From NCBI GenBank assembly GCA_963831155.1, contig CAWHOY010000005.1:558001-622000 (forward strand): a DNA stretch of 64,000 nucleotides. The letters are read 5' to 3'. The notes below the pieces were generated by a model. The model did not search any database. It was not told where the DNA came from and worked only from the letters and a program-made list of their open reading frames with translations. Of this stretch, positions 34,349 to 42,829 are shown in pieces. This DNA comes from CAVRXQ01 sp963831155. Lineage in GTDB: Bacteria; Actinomycetota; Acidimicrobiia; Acidimicrobiales; Bog-793. Positions within the stretch are counted from its first letter, which is position 1. Each line of letters opens with the position of its first letter. Both the position numbers and the translations under genes were made by a program.

Positions 34349-34708
34349 GTGCGCTTCGCGCACTCCTCCGAGCGCCTCTTGGCCGAGATGCTCGATTTCT
34401 ACAACATTTCCTGGGAGTACGAGCCGGTCGAATTCGCCCTGGACTGGGATGGGGACGGCCGCCCGGTTGCCGGCTTCCGGCCGGACTTCTACCTCCCAGA
34501 GCACGACCTGTTCTTGGAGCTGACGACGCTGCGTCAAAGGCTCGTGACGAAGAAGAACGCGAAGCTGCGGCGGCTGTGCGAGCTTCATCCCGAGCTGAAC
34601 ATCCGCATCTTGTATCGCCGGGACTGCGCGAGCCTCGAGTTGAAGGCGCTGCTCAGCGGGTTCGAGCCGGCTCGTTCCGCGCGCGCCCCGTCTACCATGG
34701 CCGGATAA
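34349..34708 (+). CDS. Conserved hypothetical protein, possible PD-(D/E)xK-like fold
   Basis: The ~119-residue protein contains ISWEYEPVEFALDWDGDGRP, GFRPDFYLPEHDLFLELTTL and LVTKKNAKLRRLCELHPELN. The R-P-D-F-Y-L followed by L-E-L-T-T and nearby Lys residues resembles the acid-strand and E-x-K arrangement of restriction-endonuclease-like folds, though K is shifted. No partner methylase is present. Its TAA stop overlaps the ATA start proposed for gcvT as ATAA. The start could be GTG 34349; there is no clear ribosome site. Confidence 0.65.
   Translation: MRFAHSSERLLAEMLDFYNISWEYEPVEFALDWDGDGRPVAGFRPDFYLPEHDLFLELTTLRQRLVTKKNAKLRRLCELHPELNIRILYRRDCASLELKALLSGFEPARSARAPSTMAG
34693..34698 (+). promoter_or_regulatory. 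Putative -10 element before gcvT
   Basis: TACCAT lies 6 nt before ATA 34705, the first in-frame codon proposed for gcvT. The same hexamer stands before gcvH. Confidence 0.4.
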
Positions 34709-35796
34709 GCACTCAAGACCATGACCTGAAACAGAGCCCGCTTCGGCGCGAGCACGAAGCGCTCGGTGCAAAGCTCGTCGAGTTCGGCGGCTGGGAGATG
34801 CCGCTGCAGTATCCGACGGGGACGATCGCCGAGCACCTCGCCTGTCGGCGAGGCGTCGTTGCCTTCGACGTCAGCCACTTGGGCACGGTACGTGTCGAAG
34901 GAAGCGACGCTTTTGACGCCTTGCAGTCGGCGTTCACGAACGACCTTCGCAAGGTGGCGCCCGGCCGCGCGCAGTACACGCACTTGCTCGACGACGACGC
35001 CTCGGTGCTCGACGACTGCATCATCTGGTGGATTGCAGACGGCGTCTTCGACGTGATGCCGAACGCCTCGAACACGAGCCGCGTGCGTGACGCGATCGGC
35101 GGCGAGGACACGACGGCGTCGCGCGCTGTGATCGCGATCCAAGGACCAAAGGCGCGCGCCACCGTCGCCAAGGTCGACCCGGGCGCGGCTCAAGTCGAAC
35201 ACTTCGGCGTCGCAGGCTTTTCCTTCGGTGGCCATCTGTGCACCGTCGCCGGGACGGGTTACACAGGAGAGGACGGCGTCGAGTGTGCGGTTCCCGCCGA
35301 GGTGGCGGGAGAGTTCTTCAAAGCGGTGCTCGCCGCCGGCGCGATCCCCGCCGGCCTCGGCGCTCGCGACACGCTGCGCTTGGAGGCGGGATTGCCGCTG
35401 CACGGCCACGAGCTCGGCCCCGGCATCACTCCGCTGCAGGCGGGGCTGTCCTGGGTGGTCGGCTGGGACAAGGCGGACTTTCGCGGCAAGGTGGCGCTCG
35501 AAGCCGAGAAGGCTCGTGGGGTGGCTCGCCGTTTGCGCGGCTTGCTCACCGAGGGCCGTCGGCCTCCTCGCGCCGGTGACCGCTGTTTGAGCGCCGAAGG
35601 GGAGGGCGTCGTCACCTCCGGCAATTTCTCGCCGGTGCTGGAACGTGGCATCGCGCTCGCCTTCTTGGCGCCTACGACCACCGAAGGCGCGAAGGTCGAA
35701 ATTGATATACGCGGTTCGCTCGAGCCGTCTCAGGTCGTGAAGCCGCCGTTCCAAAAGCTGGCCGGCTCGTCCGGCACGTCGGCGATGTCGCGCTAG
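34705..35796 (+). CDS. gcvT: Glycine cleavage system T protein (aminomethyltransferase), apparent ATA start
   Basis: The protein shows SPLRREHEALGAKLVEFGGW, MPLQYPTG, FDVSHLGTVRVEG, GYTGEDGVE and LGARDTLRLEAGLPLHGHEL, the typical folate-binding T-protein. No ATG, GTG or TTG lies in frame near the expected N-terminus. ATA 34705 does: it follows TACCAT by 6 nt, overlaps the upstream TAA as ATAA and gives a normal N-terminus (STQDHDLKQSPL). Alternatively ATG 34721 is the start and one C is missing in ATGACCTGAAA. The next ordinary start, ATG 34798, would cut off conserved residues. Confidence 0.9.
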   Translation: MSTQDHDLKQSPLRREHEALGAKLVEFGGWEMPLQYPTGTIAEHLACRRGVVAFDVSHLGTVRVEGSDAFDALQSAFTNDLRKVAPGRAQYTHLLDDDASVLDDCIIWWIADGVFDVMPNASNTSRVRDAIGGEDTTASRAVIAIQGPKARATVAKVDPGAAQVEHFGVAGFSFGGHLCTVAGTGYTGEDGVECAVPAEVAGEFFKAVLAAGAIPAGLGARDTLRLEAGLPLHGHELGPGITPLQAGLSWVVGWDKADFRGKVALEAEKARGVARRLRGLLTEGRRPPRAGDRCLSAEGEGVVTSGNFSPVLERGIALAFLAPTTTEGAKVEIDIRGSLEPSQVVKPPFQKLAGSSGTSAMSR

Positions 35797-35805
35797 GAAG
35801 GTCGC

Positions 35806-37149
35806 ATGGCAGGTTTCGTTCCTCACACTGACGCCGATGTCGCAGAGATGCTGGCTTTCTTGGGGCTCTCCGACCTGGACGAGCTATACGCCGTCGTGCC
35901 CGCCGCGATCCGCCATGCCGGTCTCGATCTGCCCCAAGGAATGAGCGAGGCCGACGTCGTCGAGTCGCTCGGGGCGATCGGTGAGCACAACCTCGCCACC
36001 GGTGCGGGCGCGGTCTGTTTCGCCGGCGGCGGCGCCTACGACCATGAGGTGCCGGCGGTCGTGCGCGCGCTCGCCGGGCGTTCGGAATTCGTCACCGCGT
36101 ACACCCCGTACCAGCCAGAGGTGGCGCAGGGCGTTCTACAGGCGCTCTTCGAGTACCAGACGATGGTCGCTCGACTCGCGGGGCTCGAGATCGCGAACGC
36201 GTCGCTCTATGACGGCGCGGCGGCGCTCGTCGAAGCGGGGAACCTCGCCGTCGCAGAGACCGACAACCAACGCGTCCTCTGCTCACAGGGTGTCAACCCG
36301 CGCTGGCTGCAGGTGCTGCGCACGTTCGCCAAGGGCACCGGCCACGAGATCGAGCTCGTCCCGCTGCGCGACGGGACGACCGACTTCGGTCAGGTTTCTG
36401 GTGCGCCCGCCGGCGCGATCGTTGTTGGGTACCCGAACTACCTCGGCGCGCTCGAGGACCTCGACGCCGCGGCAGCGACGGCGCGGCGAACCGGCGCGTT
36501 GTTGATCGTCTGCCAGGACCCGATCTCGGCGGCGCTGTGCCTGAGCCCTGGCTCGCACGGCGCCGACGTCGTCGTCGGCGAAGGCCAGGCGCTCGGCAGT
36601 CCGCTCGGATTCGGAGGCCCGTACCTGGGGCTTTTCTGCTGCAAGCTCGCGTACGTCCGCCGCCTGCCGGGCCGCCTTGTCGGCGAGACGGTCGACGTCG
36701 ACGGGCGTCGCGCCTATGTCACGACGCTGCGCGCCCGAGAACAGGACATTCGTCGCGAAAAGGCGTCGTCGAACGTCTGCACGAACCAGACTCTGATGGC
36801 CGTGACGGCTGCGCTCCAGCTCGGCTGGCTCGGCACCGAAGGGTTGGTAGAGGTGGCGCTCTCCTGCGCGCGGGGCACGCGTTACTGCTTCGATTCCCTC
36901 ATTGCGATCGACGGGGTCGAACCCGCGGCGGTCGCACCTTTTGTGCGCGAGTTCGCGCTGCGCACCCCGCTCGACGCCGAGATCGCCGTCGAGCGGCTGC
37001 TGGATGAGGGATACCTGGCGGGGATCGCGCTGCGCGAAGGATTCGAAGGAAGCGATCTCGAAGGGGCGTTGCTCGTCGCCGTCACCGAAAAGCGCACGAA
37101 AGCCGAGATTGACGGCTTCGCGGCGGCGTTCGAAAAGGCGATCCGGTGA
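35806..37149 (+). CDS. gcvPA: Glycine dehydrogenase (decarboxylating) subunit 1
   Basis: The 447-residue P-protein alpha subunit has FVTAYTPYQPEVAQGVLQAL, FEYQTMVARLAGLEIANASL, YDGAAALVEAGNLAV and the C-terminal REQDIRREKASSNVCTNQTL segment. With GcvPB it decarboxylates glycine and passes the aminomethyl group to GcvH. GGAAGG precedes the ATG, 9 bp after gcvT. Its stop overlaps gcvPB as GTGA. The family length of about 450 residues is matched. Confidence 0.95.
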   Translation: MAGFVPHTDADVAEMLAFLGLSDLDELYAVVPAAIRHAGLDLPQGMSEADVVESLGAIGEHNLATGAGAVCFAGGGAYDHEVPAVVRALAGRSEFVTAYTPYQPEVAQGVLQALFEYQTMVARLAGLEIANASLYDGAAALVEAGNLAVAETDNQRVLCSQGVNPRWLQVLRTFAKGTGHEIELVPLRDGTTDFGQVSGAPAGAIVVGYPNYLGALEDLDAAAATARRTGALLIVCQDPISAALCLSPGSHGADVVVGEGQALGSPLGFGGPYLGLFCCKLAYVRRLPGRLVGETVDVDGRRAYVTTLRAREQDIRREKASSNVCTNQTLMAVTAALQLGWLGTEGLVEVALSCARGTRYCFDSLIAIDGVEPAAVAPFVREFALRTPLDAEIAVERLLDEGYLAGIALREGFEGSDLEGALLVAVTEKRTKAEIDGFAAAFEKAIR

Positions 37150-38684
37150 GCGCCCTCACCCGCAGCCCGGGAGGACGTGCCGCATCCGCACCGCTGATGG
37201 GCCGGGAGACCGAGCCGACGATCTTTGAGATCTCGGCACCCGGGCGGCGCGCCTACTCGTTGCGGACAACCGAGATCCCCACGTTCAGCCTCGAAGAGCT
37301 CATCCCGGCCGCCCACCGGCGCGCGGATCCCGTCGCGCTGCCAGATGTCGCCGAGCGCGATCTCGTCGCGCACTTCACGCGGCTTTCGCACCGCCAGTAC
37401 TCCGTCGATCTCGGTGCGTACCCGCTCGGCTCTTGCACGATGAAGTACAACCCGAAGATCTGCGACGAAGTATCGGCGATGCCGCGCTTTCGCAACGTCC
37501 ACCCGGCGACGCCGCCGTCGGCGTCACAGGGGTGGCTGCAGATCCTCGTCGAATTGGAAGAAGCGCTCTGTGAGGTGACCGGCATGGCGGCGGCGACCTT
37601 GCAACCGGCGGCGGGCGCGGCGGGCGAGCTCACCGGACTGCTCCTCATGCGCGCTTATCACGCCAGTCGCAACGACGAACGCAGCCGCGTGATCATCCCC
37701 GACTCCGCCCATGGCACGAACCCGGCTTCGGTGACGCTCGGCGGCTACGCGGTGTCGACCGTCGGCACGGATTCCCGCGGCCTCGTCGACCGCGAGAAGC
37801 TGCGCGGCGAGCTCGGTCCCGACGTGGCGGGGATGATGCTCACGAACCCGAACACGCTCGGGCTGTTCGAAGAAGAGATCGTCGAGATCGCGAAGATGGT
37901 TCACGACGCCGGCGGGCTCTTGTACTACGACGGCGCGAACTTGAACCCGATCCTCGGCGTCGTTCGGCCCGGTGACATGGGTTTCGACATCGTCCACCTA
38001 AACCTGCACAAGACCTTCGCCACCCCGCACGGCGGCGGCGGACCCGGTGCGGGCCCGGTCGCCGTCGCAGCGCACCTCGTCGAGCTGTTGCCGGGTCCTC
38101 GCCCCGTGCGCACGAGCGAGGGTTTCTCTTACGCGATGCCTGAGCACTCGATCGGAAGGCTCCACTCCTGGCACGGCAACGCGCTCGTCTTGTTGCGCGC
38201 CTGGACTTACATCAAGCTGAACGGCGCCGAGGGATTGAAGCGCGTCGCGCAGACCTCGGTTCTGAACGCCAACTGGCTCCACGAGCGCCTGCGCGGTGTC
38301 TACGACTTCCCGTACGACCGCCCGGTGATGCACGAGTGCGTCGTCTCCGCGTCGACGCTCAAGCACGAGACCGGGGTGCGCACCTTGGACGTCGCGAAGC
38401 GGCTCTTGGAGTTCGGGTTCCACGCGCCGACTGTGTACTTCCCGCTCGTCGTCGAAGAGGCGCTGATGATCGAGCCCACCGAGACCGAAAGCCCCGAGAC
38501 GGTCGCCGCGCTCGCCGATGCGCTGATCGCGATCGCGAACGAGGCGCGCGAGCACCAAGCGGACGGTACCTCACAGCCGGCGCACGAGGCACCGCGCACG
38601 ACGCCGGTGCGTCGACTTGACGAGGCGCGAGCGGCGCGCCACCTCGTCGCGACGTTCGACGCGCGCGACCAGTTGGGAACCTAG
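37146..38684 (+). CDS. gcvPB: Glycine dehydrogenase (decarboxylating) subunit 2
   Basis: The 512-residue PLP subunit carries YPLGSCTMKYNPKICDEV, PAAGAAGELTGLLLMRAYH and HLNLHKTFATPHGGGG, where the Lys of N-L-H-K binds PLP. It forms the active P-protein with GcvPA, whose stop overlaps its start as GTGA. A C-terminal extension of about 30 residues after the family core is rich in Ala, Arg and Thr. The two-subunit form, rather than one fused GcvP, is common in many bacteria outside the enterics. Confidence 0.95.
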   Translation: MSALTRSPGGRAASAPLMGRETEPTIFEISAPGRRAYSLRTTEIPTFSLEELIPAAHRRADPVALPDVAERDLVAHFTRLSHRQYSVDLGAYPLGSCTMKYNPKICDEVSAMPRFRNVHPATPPSASQGWLQILVELEEALCEVTGMAAATLQPAAGAAGELTGLLLMRAYHASRNDERSRVIIPDSAHGTNPASVTLGGYAVSTVGTDSRGLVDREKLRGELGPDVAGMMLTNPNTLGLFEEEIVEIAKMVHDAGGLLYYDGANLNPILGVVRPGDMGFDIVHLNLHKTFATPHGGGGPGAGPVAVAAHLVELLPGPRPVRTSEGFSYAMPEHSIGRLHSWHGNALVLLRAWTYIKLNGAEGLKRVAQTSVLNANWLHERLRGVYDFPYDRPVMHECVVSASTLKHETGVRTLDVAKRLLEFGFHAPTVYFPLVVEEALMIEPTETESPETVAALADALIAIANEAREHQADGTSQPAHEAPRTTPVRRLDEARAARHLVATFDARDQLGT

Positions 38685-38696
38685 GAACAGACGGCC

Positions 38697-39722
38697 TCAG
38701 TCTTCGCGCTCGAGACGCTCTGCGAGGTAGCGCACCGAAGCCGCAATGCGGTGCTGGTAATCGCGATGGGTCCCTTCGTACAATTCGAAGGCGAAGTCCG
38801 TCGGGTCGGCTTCTTCGATCGCGCCGGCGAGCATCTCAGCGGCGACATCCAACAGGTGCTCGTCATGTCGTCCGGCATCGAGCCAGATCGCCCGCAGGCT
38901 TCTGATCGCGTCCGCGTGGGCGGGGACGAGCCGAATAGGGTCCCACTCCAACCAGCGCTCCCAGACCTGGTCGACCAGCGCGCCGGTCCCGACGTCGAAT
39001 GGGAGGCGCACCGTGCCGTCGGGATCGGCCGAGTAGCACGCCGACAGCGCCCAGACCATCAAGAGGGGAAAGTCGCCCGGGCGCGACATCGGTAATCGCG
39101 ACCGGAAGTCGGCAAAGAACGCCTCGTAGGAGGCGTCGTAGTCGTCGCGCAGCGCCCGGTGCGCGAGGCCGAGGTCAGGGCGCAGCGTGAGGTCGAAACA
39201 GGCGTCGGGCGCGTGGGCGGCGACAGCGCCGAAGACGTCGGGACGCAACAGGGCGGCCGTGAGTGCGCCGATGCCTCCGCTCGACTGGCCGAGCACAGCT
39301 CGCGAGCCGGCCCGGGCAAGGGTGCGGTACTCGTGGTCGACGAAATCGACGGCGTCAACCGTCAGATAGCTGTGGTACCGGCCGACGGCCCGTGAGTCGA
39401 CGTACTGGCTCCCGCCGAGCGAGGTCCAGGCGTCGACGTACACGACGAGGCATCCGGGCGTGCCGCCGGCGAAGGCGGCGTCGACCCGCTCGGTGGCGGT
39501 GAGGTCGAACAGGCTGCGCTGCGACCACCGCTTCACGTGCGAGCCGAAGCCGTGCAACACGTAGATAGTCGGGTACGCAACGGCGGAGTCGTCGTAGCCG
39601 GGGGGAAGGTAAACGGCGATCGGCCGCGTCGAGGGGTCACCGAGGGCGTTGTCGGCGAGCGAGCGGGCGTGAAATTCGCGCTCGTCGAGGCGTCCGACGA
39701 GCTCCTCGGACCAGGGCCGCAC
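38697..39722 (-). CDS. Esterase of the Fes/antigen 85-like family
   Basis: The 341-residue alpha/beta hydrolase has AVYLPPGYDDSAVAYPTIYV, LHGFGSHVKRW, the nucleophile elbow VLGQSSGGIGAL and a terminal His in EGTHRDYQHR. Such proteins hydrolyse small esters or siderophores; no signal peptide is seen. It starts 8 bp after the stop of the DHA2 transporter on the same strand, so the two probably form an operon, perhaps processing a transported compound. It converges on gcvPB with 12 bp between. Confidence 0.85.
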   Translation of the reverse strand: MRPWSEELVGRLDEREFHARSLADNALGDPSTRPIAVYLPPGYDDSAVAYPTIYVLHGFGSHVKRWSQRSLFDLTATERVDAAFAGGTPGCLVVYVDAWTSLGGSQYVDSRAVGRYHSYLTVDAVDFVDHEYRTLARAGSRAVLGQSSGGIGALTAALLRPDVFGAVAAHAPDACFDLTLRPDLGLAHRALRDDYDASYEAFFADFRSRLPMSRPGDFPLLMVWALSACYSADPDGTVRLPFDVGTGALVDQVWERWLEWDPIRLVPAHADAIRSLRAIWLDAGRHDEHLLDVAAEMLAGAIEEADPTDFAFELYEGTHRDYQHRIAASVRYLAERLERED

Positions 39723-39730
39723 GTCCTTGG

Positions 39731-41335
39731 CTACTTCGTTTGGCTGGATTGGAGAGTTGCGGCGCTCGCTGTTTGGTGCTCATCGGATGCGTCTTGCGGT
39801 GCCGTCGTCGAGACCGTGTCGCGCAAGCGGACGAACGGTAGGAACCAGCTGAGCAAGAAGGCGATCCCGGCGACGGGCACAGCGATGAGGAACACGGTGT
39901 CGAGCGAGCTCGCGTAGGAATGGAGGATCGGGCCGCGCACGGCTTCGGGCAGCCTCTTTAAGATCTGCGGCGAGAAGTTCGCCGGCGTCACGCCTTGTGG
40001 CAGCTTCTTGCCGTGCAGAACCGTCTTCAGCTTCGCATCGTAAAGGTTCGTGAAGATCGCGCCGAAAATCGCCGTGCCGAAGGCGGCGCCGATCGTGCGG
40101 AAGAACGTGATTCCCGACGTCGCGACACCGAGCTCGCTGTACGGCACGGCGTTCTGCGCGACGAGGACGAGCACCTGGAGCAAGCACCCGAGGCCGAGCC
40201 CGAGCACGAGCATGTCTGCGGACATCACGAGTGTCGAGGTGTCTTCATGGAGGAAGGACAACAAGAAGAGACCGAGGACGGTCAGCACCGTGCCGATGAT
40301 CGGGAAGGCGCGGTAACGCCCGGTCTTCGTGATTGCGAGTCCTGACGCGAGCGAAGTCGCGACGAGCCCCACCATTAGCGGCAACAGACGCAATCCGGAG
40401 ATTGTCGGAGAGAGACCGCGGACGTCTTGGAGGAACAACGGCAGAAAGACGATGCCGCCGAACATCGCGAAGCCAAGGATGAAGCTCATCGCAGCCGACA
40501 CCCCGAACGTGCGAACCCGAAAGAGGTGGAGGGGCAGGACCGGCTCCTTCGCGTACCGCTCGGCGACGACCCAGATGACGACGAGCAGCACCCCAAAGAT
40601 CCCGAAGAGATAGATCGGCGTCGACGCCCAGGCGTACGTCGTACCTCCGAGACTCGTGAGCAAGACGAAGCTCGTCGCAGCGAGCGCAATGAGAATCGTG
40701 CCGAGGTAGTCGATGACGTGGTGCACACGCGTTAGCGCGTGGGGAACATTGATCGCGATGACGACGAGCGCGATCGCGCCGACTGGCACGTTGATGTAGA
40801 AGATCCAGCGCCACGACAACTCGTCCACGAAGAGTCCGCCGAGCAACGGACCGATGATGCTCGCGGCACCGAAGACGGCACCGAACAGACCTTGGTAACG
40901 GCCGCGCTCGCGCGGCGGGACGACATCGCCGATGATCGCCTGGGTGCCGACGAACAAGCCGCCGCCGCCGAGCCCCTGCACGGCGCGAAACGCGATCAGT
41001 TCGATCATCGATGAGCTCAATCCCGACAGGATCGACCCGACGAGGAAGATGACGATCGAGAGCTGGAAGAAAAACTTTCGGCCGTACTGATCACCGAGCT
41101 TTCCCCACAACGGCGTCGACGCTGTCGTCGACAACAGATAGGCGGTGACCACCCAGGAGAGATGGGTCGCGCCGTGCAGGTCGGCGACGATCGTCGGAAG
41201 TGCGGTGGCGACGATCGTCTGGTCGAGCGCCGCGAGCAGCAACGCCAGCATCAAGGCGCCGATGATGAGATTGCGTCGCCCGGCGTTGGTCTGCACGAGC
41301 CTGGCGTCGAAGGTCGCTTCGGCGGTACCGGTCAT
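39731..41335 (-). CDS. MFS transporter, DHA2 (14-TM) drug/proton antiporter type
   Basis: The ~534-residue protein has the DHA2 signature: LAALDQTIVATALPTIVADL, LSWVVTAYLLSTTASTPLWG, KLGDQYGRK and the antiporter motif GAASIIGPLLGGLFVDELSW, with 14 predicted hydrophobic helices. It probably exports hydrophobic compounds in exchange for protons. ATG 41335 is supported by GAAGGTG 6 nt upstream. The esterase gene follows on the same strand. Confidence 0.92.
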   Translation of the reverse strand: MTGTAEATFDARLVQTNAGRRNLIIGALMLALLLAALDQTIVATALPTIVADLHGATHLSWVVTAYLLSTTASTPLWGKLGDQYGRKFFFQLSIVIFLVGSILSGLSSSMIELIAFRAVQGLGGGGLFVGTQAIIGDVVPPRERGRYQGLFGAVFGAASIIGPLLGGLFVDELSWRWIFYINVPVGAIALVVIAINVPHALTRVHHVIDYLGTILIALAATSFVLLTSLGGTTYAWASTPIYLFGIFGVLLVVIWVVAERYAKEPVLPLHLFRVRTFGVSAAMSFILGFAMFGGIVFLPLFLQDVRGLSPTISGLRLLPLMVGLVATSLASGLAITKTGRYRAFPIIGTVLTVLGLFLLSFLHEDTSTLVMSADMLVLGLGLGCLLQVLVLVAQNAVPYSELGVATSGITFFRTIGAAFGTAIFGAIFTNLYDAKLKTVLHGKKLPQGVTPANFSPQILKRLPEAVRGPILHSYASSLDTVFLIAVPVAGIAFLLSWFLPFVRLRDTVSTTAPQDASDEHQTASAATLQSSQTK

Positions 41336-41504
41336 CGGGCGCACCTTCGCGGCGGGGCGATGCCCATGATCACCGCCGGGCAAAGTGTCACTCGGCGAGG
41401 CTACTTCCGTCGCATTGGCGACCACGACGACAAAAGGCCCGGTCGGAACGATTTCTCGGCCACTACCGTCGGCAGGTCGGCGAACGTGTGCACAGGAGGC
41501 GGCG

Positions 41505-41855
41505 ATGGGCTGGGCGAAGGATCTTCTCGAGGAGTTGCGCGGGCCGTCCCGAGAGCTACGTAGTTACATCCCCGACGTCTATTCAGGCTTCACCGCGATC
41601 GACCACGCGGCAATGCCCGATGGCGCGCTCGGCGAGAAGGTGAAGCAGCTGATCGCTCTCGCGATCGCGGTCACGCGCGAGTGCGATGGATGCGTCGCGG
41701 CGCACGCGAAGGCGGCGGCTCGTGCCGGCGCGACGGAGACGGAAGTCGCGGAGTCACTCGGCGTGGCGATCCAAATGAACGGCGGTCCGGGAACCGTTTG
41801 GGGACCACGCGCGTTCGCGGCCTTCAAGGAGTTCGCGAGTTCCTCTGATACCTAA
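41505..41855 (+). CDS. Carboxymuconolactone decarboxylase/AhpD-family protein
   Basis: The 116-residue protein has QLIALAIAVTRECDGCVAAH followed by AKAAARAGATETEV: the E, C-x-x-C and H of AhpD-type thiol peroxidases are all present. It may reduce peroxides or disulfides in the cytoplasm. The ATG has AGGAGG six bases upstream. It is divergent from the DHA2 transporter with about 170 bp between. Confidence 0.88.
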   Translation: MGWAKDLLEELRGPSRELRSYIPDVYSGFTAIDHAAMPDGALGEKVKQLIALAIAVTRECDGCVAAHAKAAARAGATETEVAESLGVAIQMNGGPGTVWGPRAFAAFKEFASSSDT

Positions 41856-42062
41856 ATCTGGGCTATCCCCGACGGTCTAAGAAACAAGAGGTGAACTCGT
41901 AGGTCCCTTGAATTCACGCGCGGTGATCTTTTGTACTGCTCGAGATCGCGGCGAGACACGGAACTCGTCAGTTATCGCCACGCGAAGCGCGACAGCGCCC
42001 ACGGCTTGTGAAGGACCAGGTCAAATCAGAAATTTGACCCGAAGTGTTCACTTACCTTCACA
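41856..42062. other. Intergenic region with an inverted repeat
   Basis: Contains the inverted repeat at 42019-42039 and no supportable gene. Confidence 0.45.
42019..42039. promoter_or_regulatory. Inverted repeat upstream of a leaderless promoter
   Basis: GGTCAAAT and ATTTGACC form a perfect 8-bp inverted repeat around 5 nt, ending 23 nt before TATGCT. Its position, roughly 36-56 nt before the start of transcription expected at 42075, suits a regulator binding site. Confidence 0.45.
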
Positions 42063-42068
42063 TATGCT
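42063..42068 (+). promoter_or_regulatory. Putative -10 element of a leaderless gene
   Basis: TATGCT lies 6 nt before the ATG at 42075. Confidence 0.5.
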
Positions 42069-42074
42069 CCCTTA

Positions 42075-42752
42075 ATGGCCGAAGGCGATGATGCGTTGAT
42101 CGAACAGTTGCGTGCCTTCGGCGTATCGGCGGAAGAGCTTGAGCTTCTCGTCCGCAAAGCAGAAGAGGAGGCGGACGAGGAGGCTGCGCGCGGAGCCGGC
42201 GACGTCGTGCCTCCACCTCCGCCTCCTCCGGGAGCATTTGAACCGCTCGGCGCGCCCGGCATGACGCCGTCTGGAAGCTCGACCGCTTCGTTCGCTTCGG
42301 GGGAGATCGGGGACGCCGAAGTGAATCGGATGCGAGAGCGCGCGCTCGCCGAAGCCAAGGACGCCGCGGCGCAGATCCGCGCGAGCGCGATTCGACTGGT
42401 CTCGGAGAAGTTGCAGGCTGCTGAGGATGAAGTCATGGCATTGCGCGTACGCGCCGCGGATGAGATCGCCAAATTGCGCGCCGATACCGCGCGCGCCATG
42501 GTCGCGCGGCTGCGCGAAGCCGAGGTGGAAGCGCGCGCTCTCAAGAACGCCGCGAGAGAGGAGGAGCGCGCCTTTTGGAGGACGACGCTGCAGGAATTCT
42601 CCGAATCCCAGCAGCAGTTGGCTCAGGTTCGCTCGCAACTCTCGAGGCTTGTCTCCGACATCAGCAACGCGGTGGCAAACACCGAATCGTCGGCCTATTC
42701 GATCGTCGCTCTGTGTCAGCGCCGCCTCGACGAAATACAGCGGGATCGCTGA
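42075..42752 (+). CDS. Alanine-rich coiled-coil protein
   Basis: The 225-residue protein has an acidic N-terminal helix, a proline-rich spacer (VVPPPPPPPGAFEP) and a long predicted coiled coil from ~85 to 205, rich in Ala, Glu and Arg (EAKDAAAQIRASAIRLVSEK). This layout resembles DivIVA-type or other cytoskeleton-like scaffold proteins, but the DivIVA N-terminal signature is absent. No membrane segment is present. The start fits TATGCT-N6-ATG. Confidence 0.65.
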   Translation: MAEGDDALIEQLRAFGVSAEELELLVRKAEEEADEEAARGAGDVVPPPPPPPGAFEPLGAPGMTPSGSSTASFASGEIGDAEVNRMRERALAEAKDAAAQIRASAIRLVSEKLQAAEDEVMALRVRAADEIAKLRADTARAMVARLREAEVEARALKNAAREEERAFWRTTLQEFSESQQQLAQVRSQLSRLVSDISNAVANTESSAYSIVALCQRRLDEIQRDR

Positions 42753-42829
42753 GCCGGAACCTTCGAAGGCGCAGGTGAGGCGCACGACCTGAGACTGGCT
42801 CACCCATTCGCGTCTGGAAGAATCGAGAC

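Noticed and set aside
38300..38599. Antisense frames within the 3' end of gcvPB
   Set aside because: They overlap a strongly conserved gene and have no signals of their own.
42072..42803. 243-residue minus-strand frame opposite the coiled-coil protein
   Set aside because: The plus-strand gene has a leaderless promoter layout and a convincing coiled coil; the minus frame lacks both.
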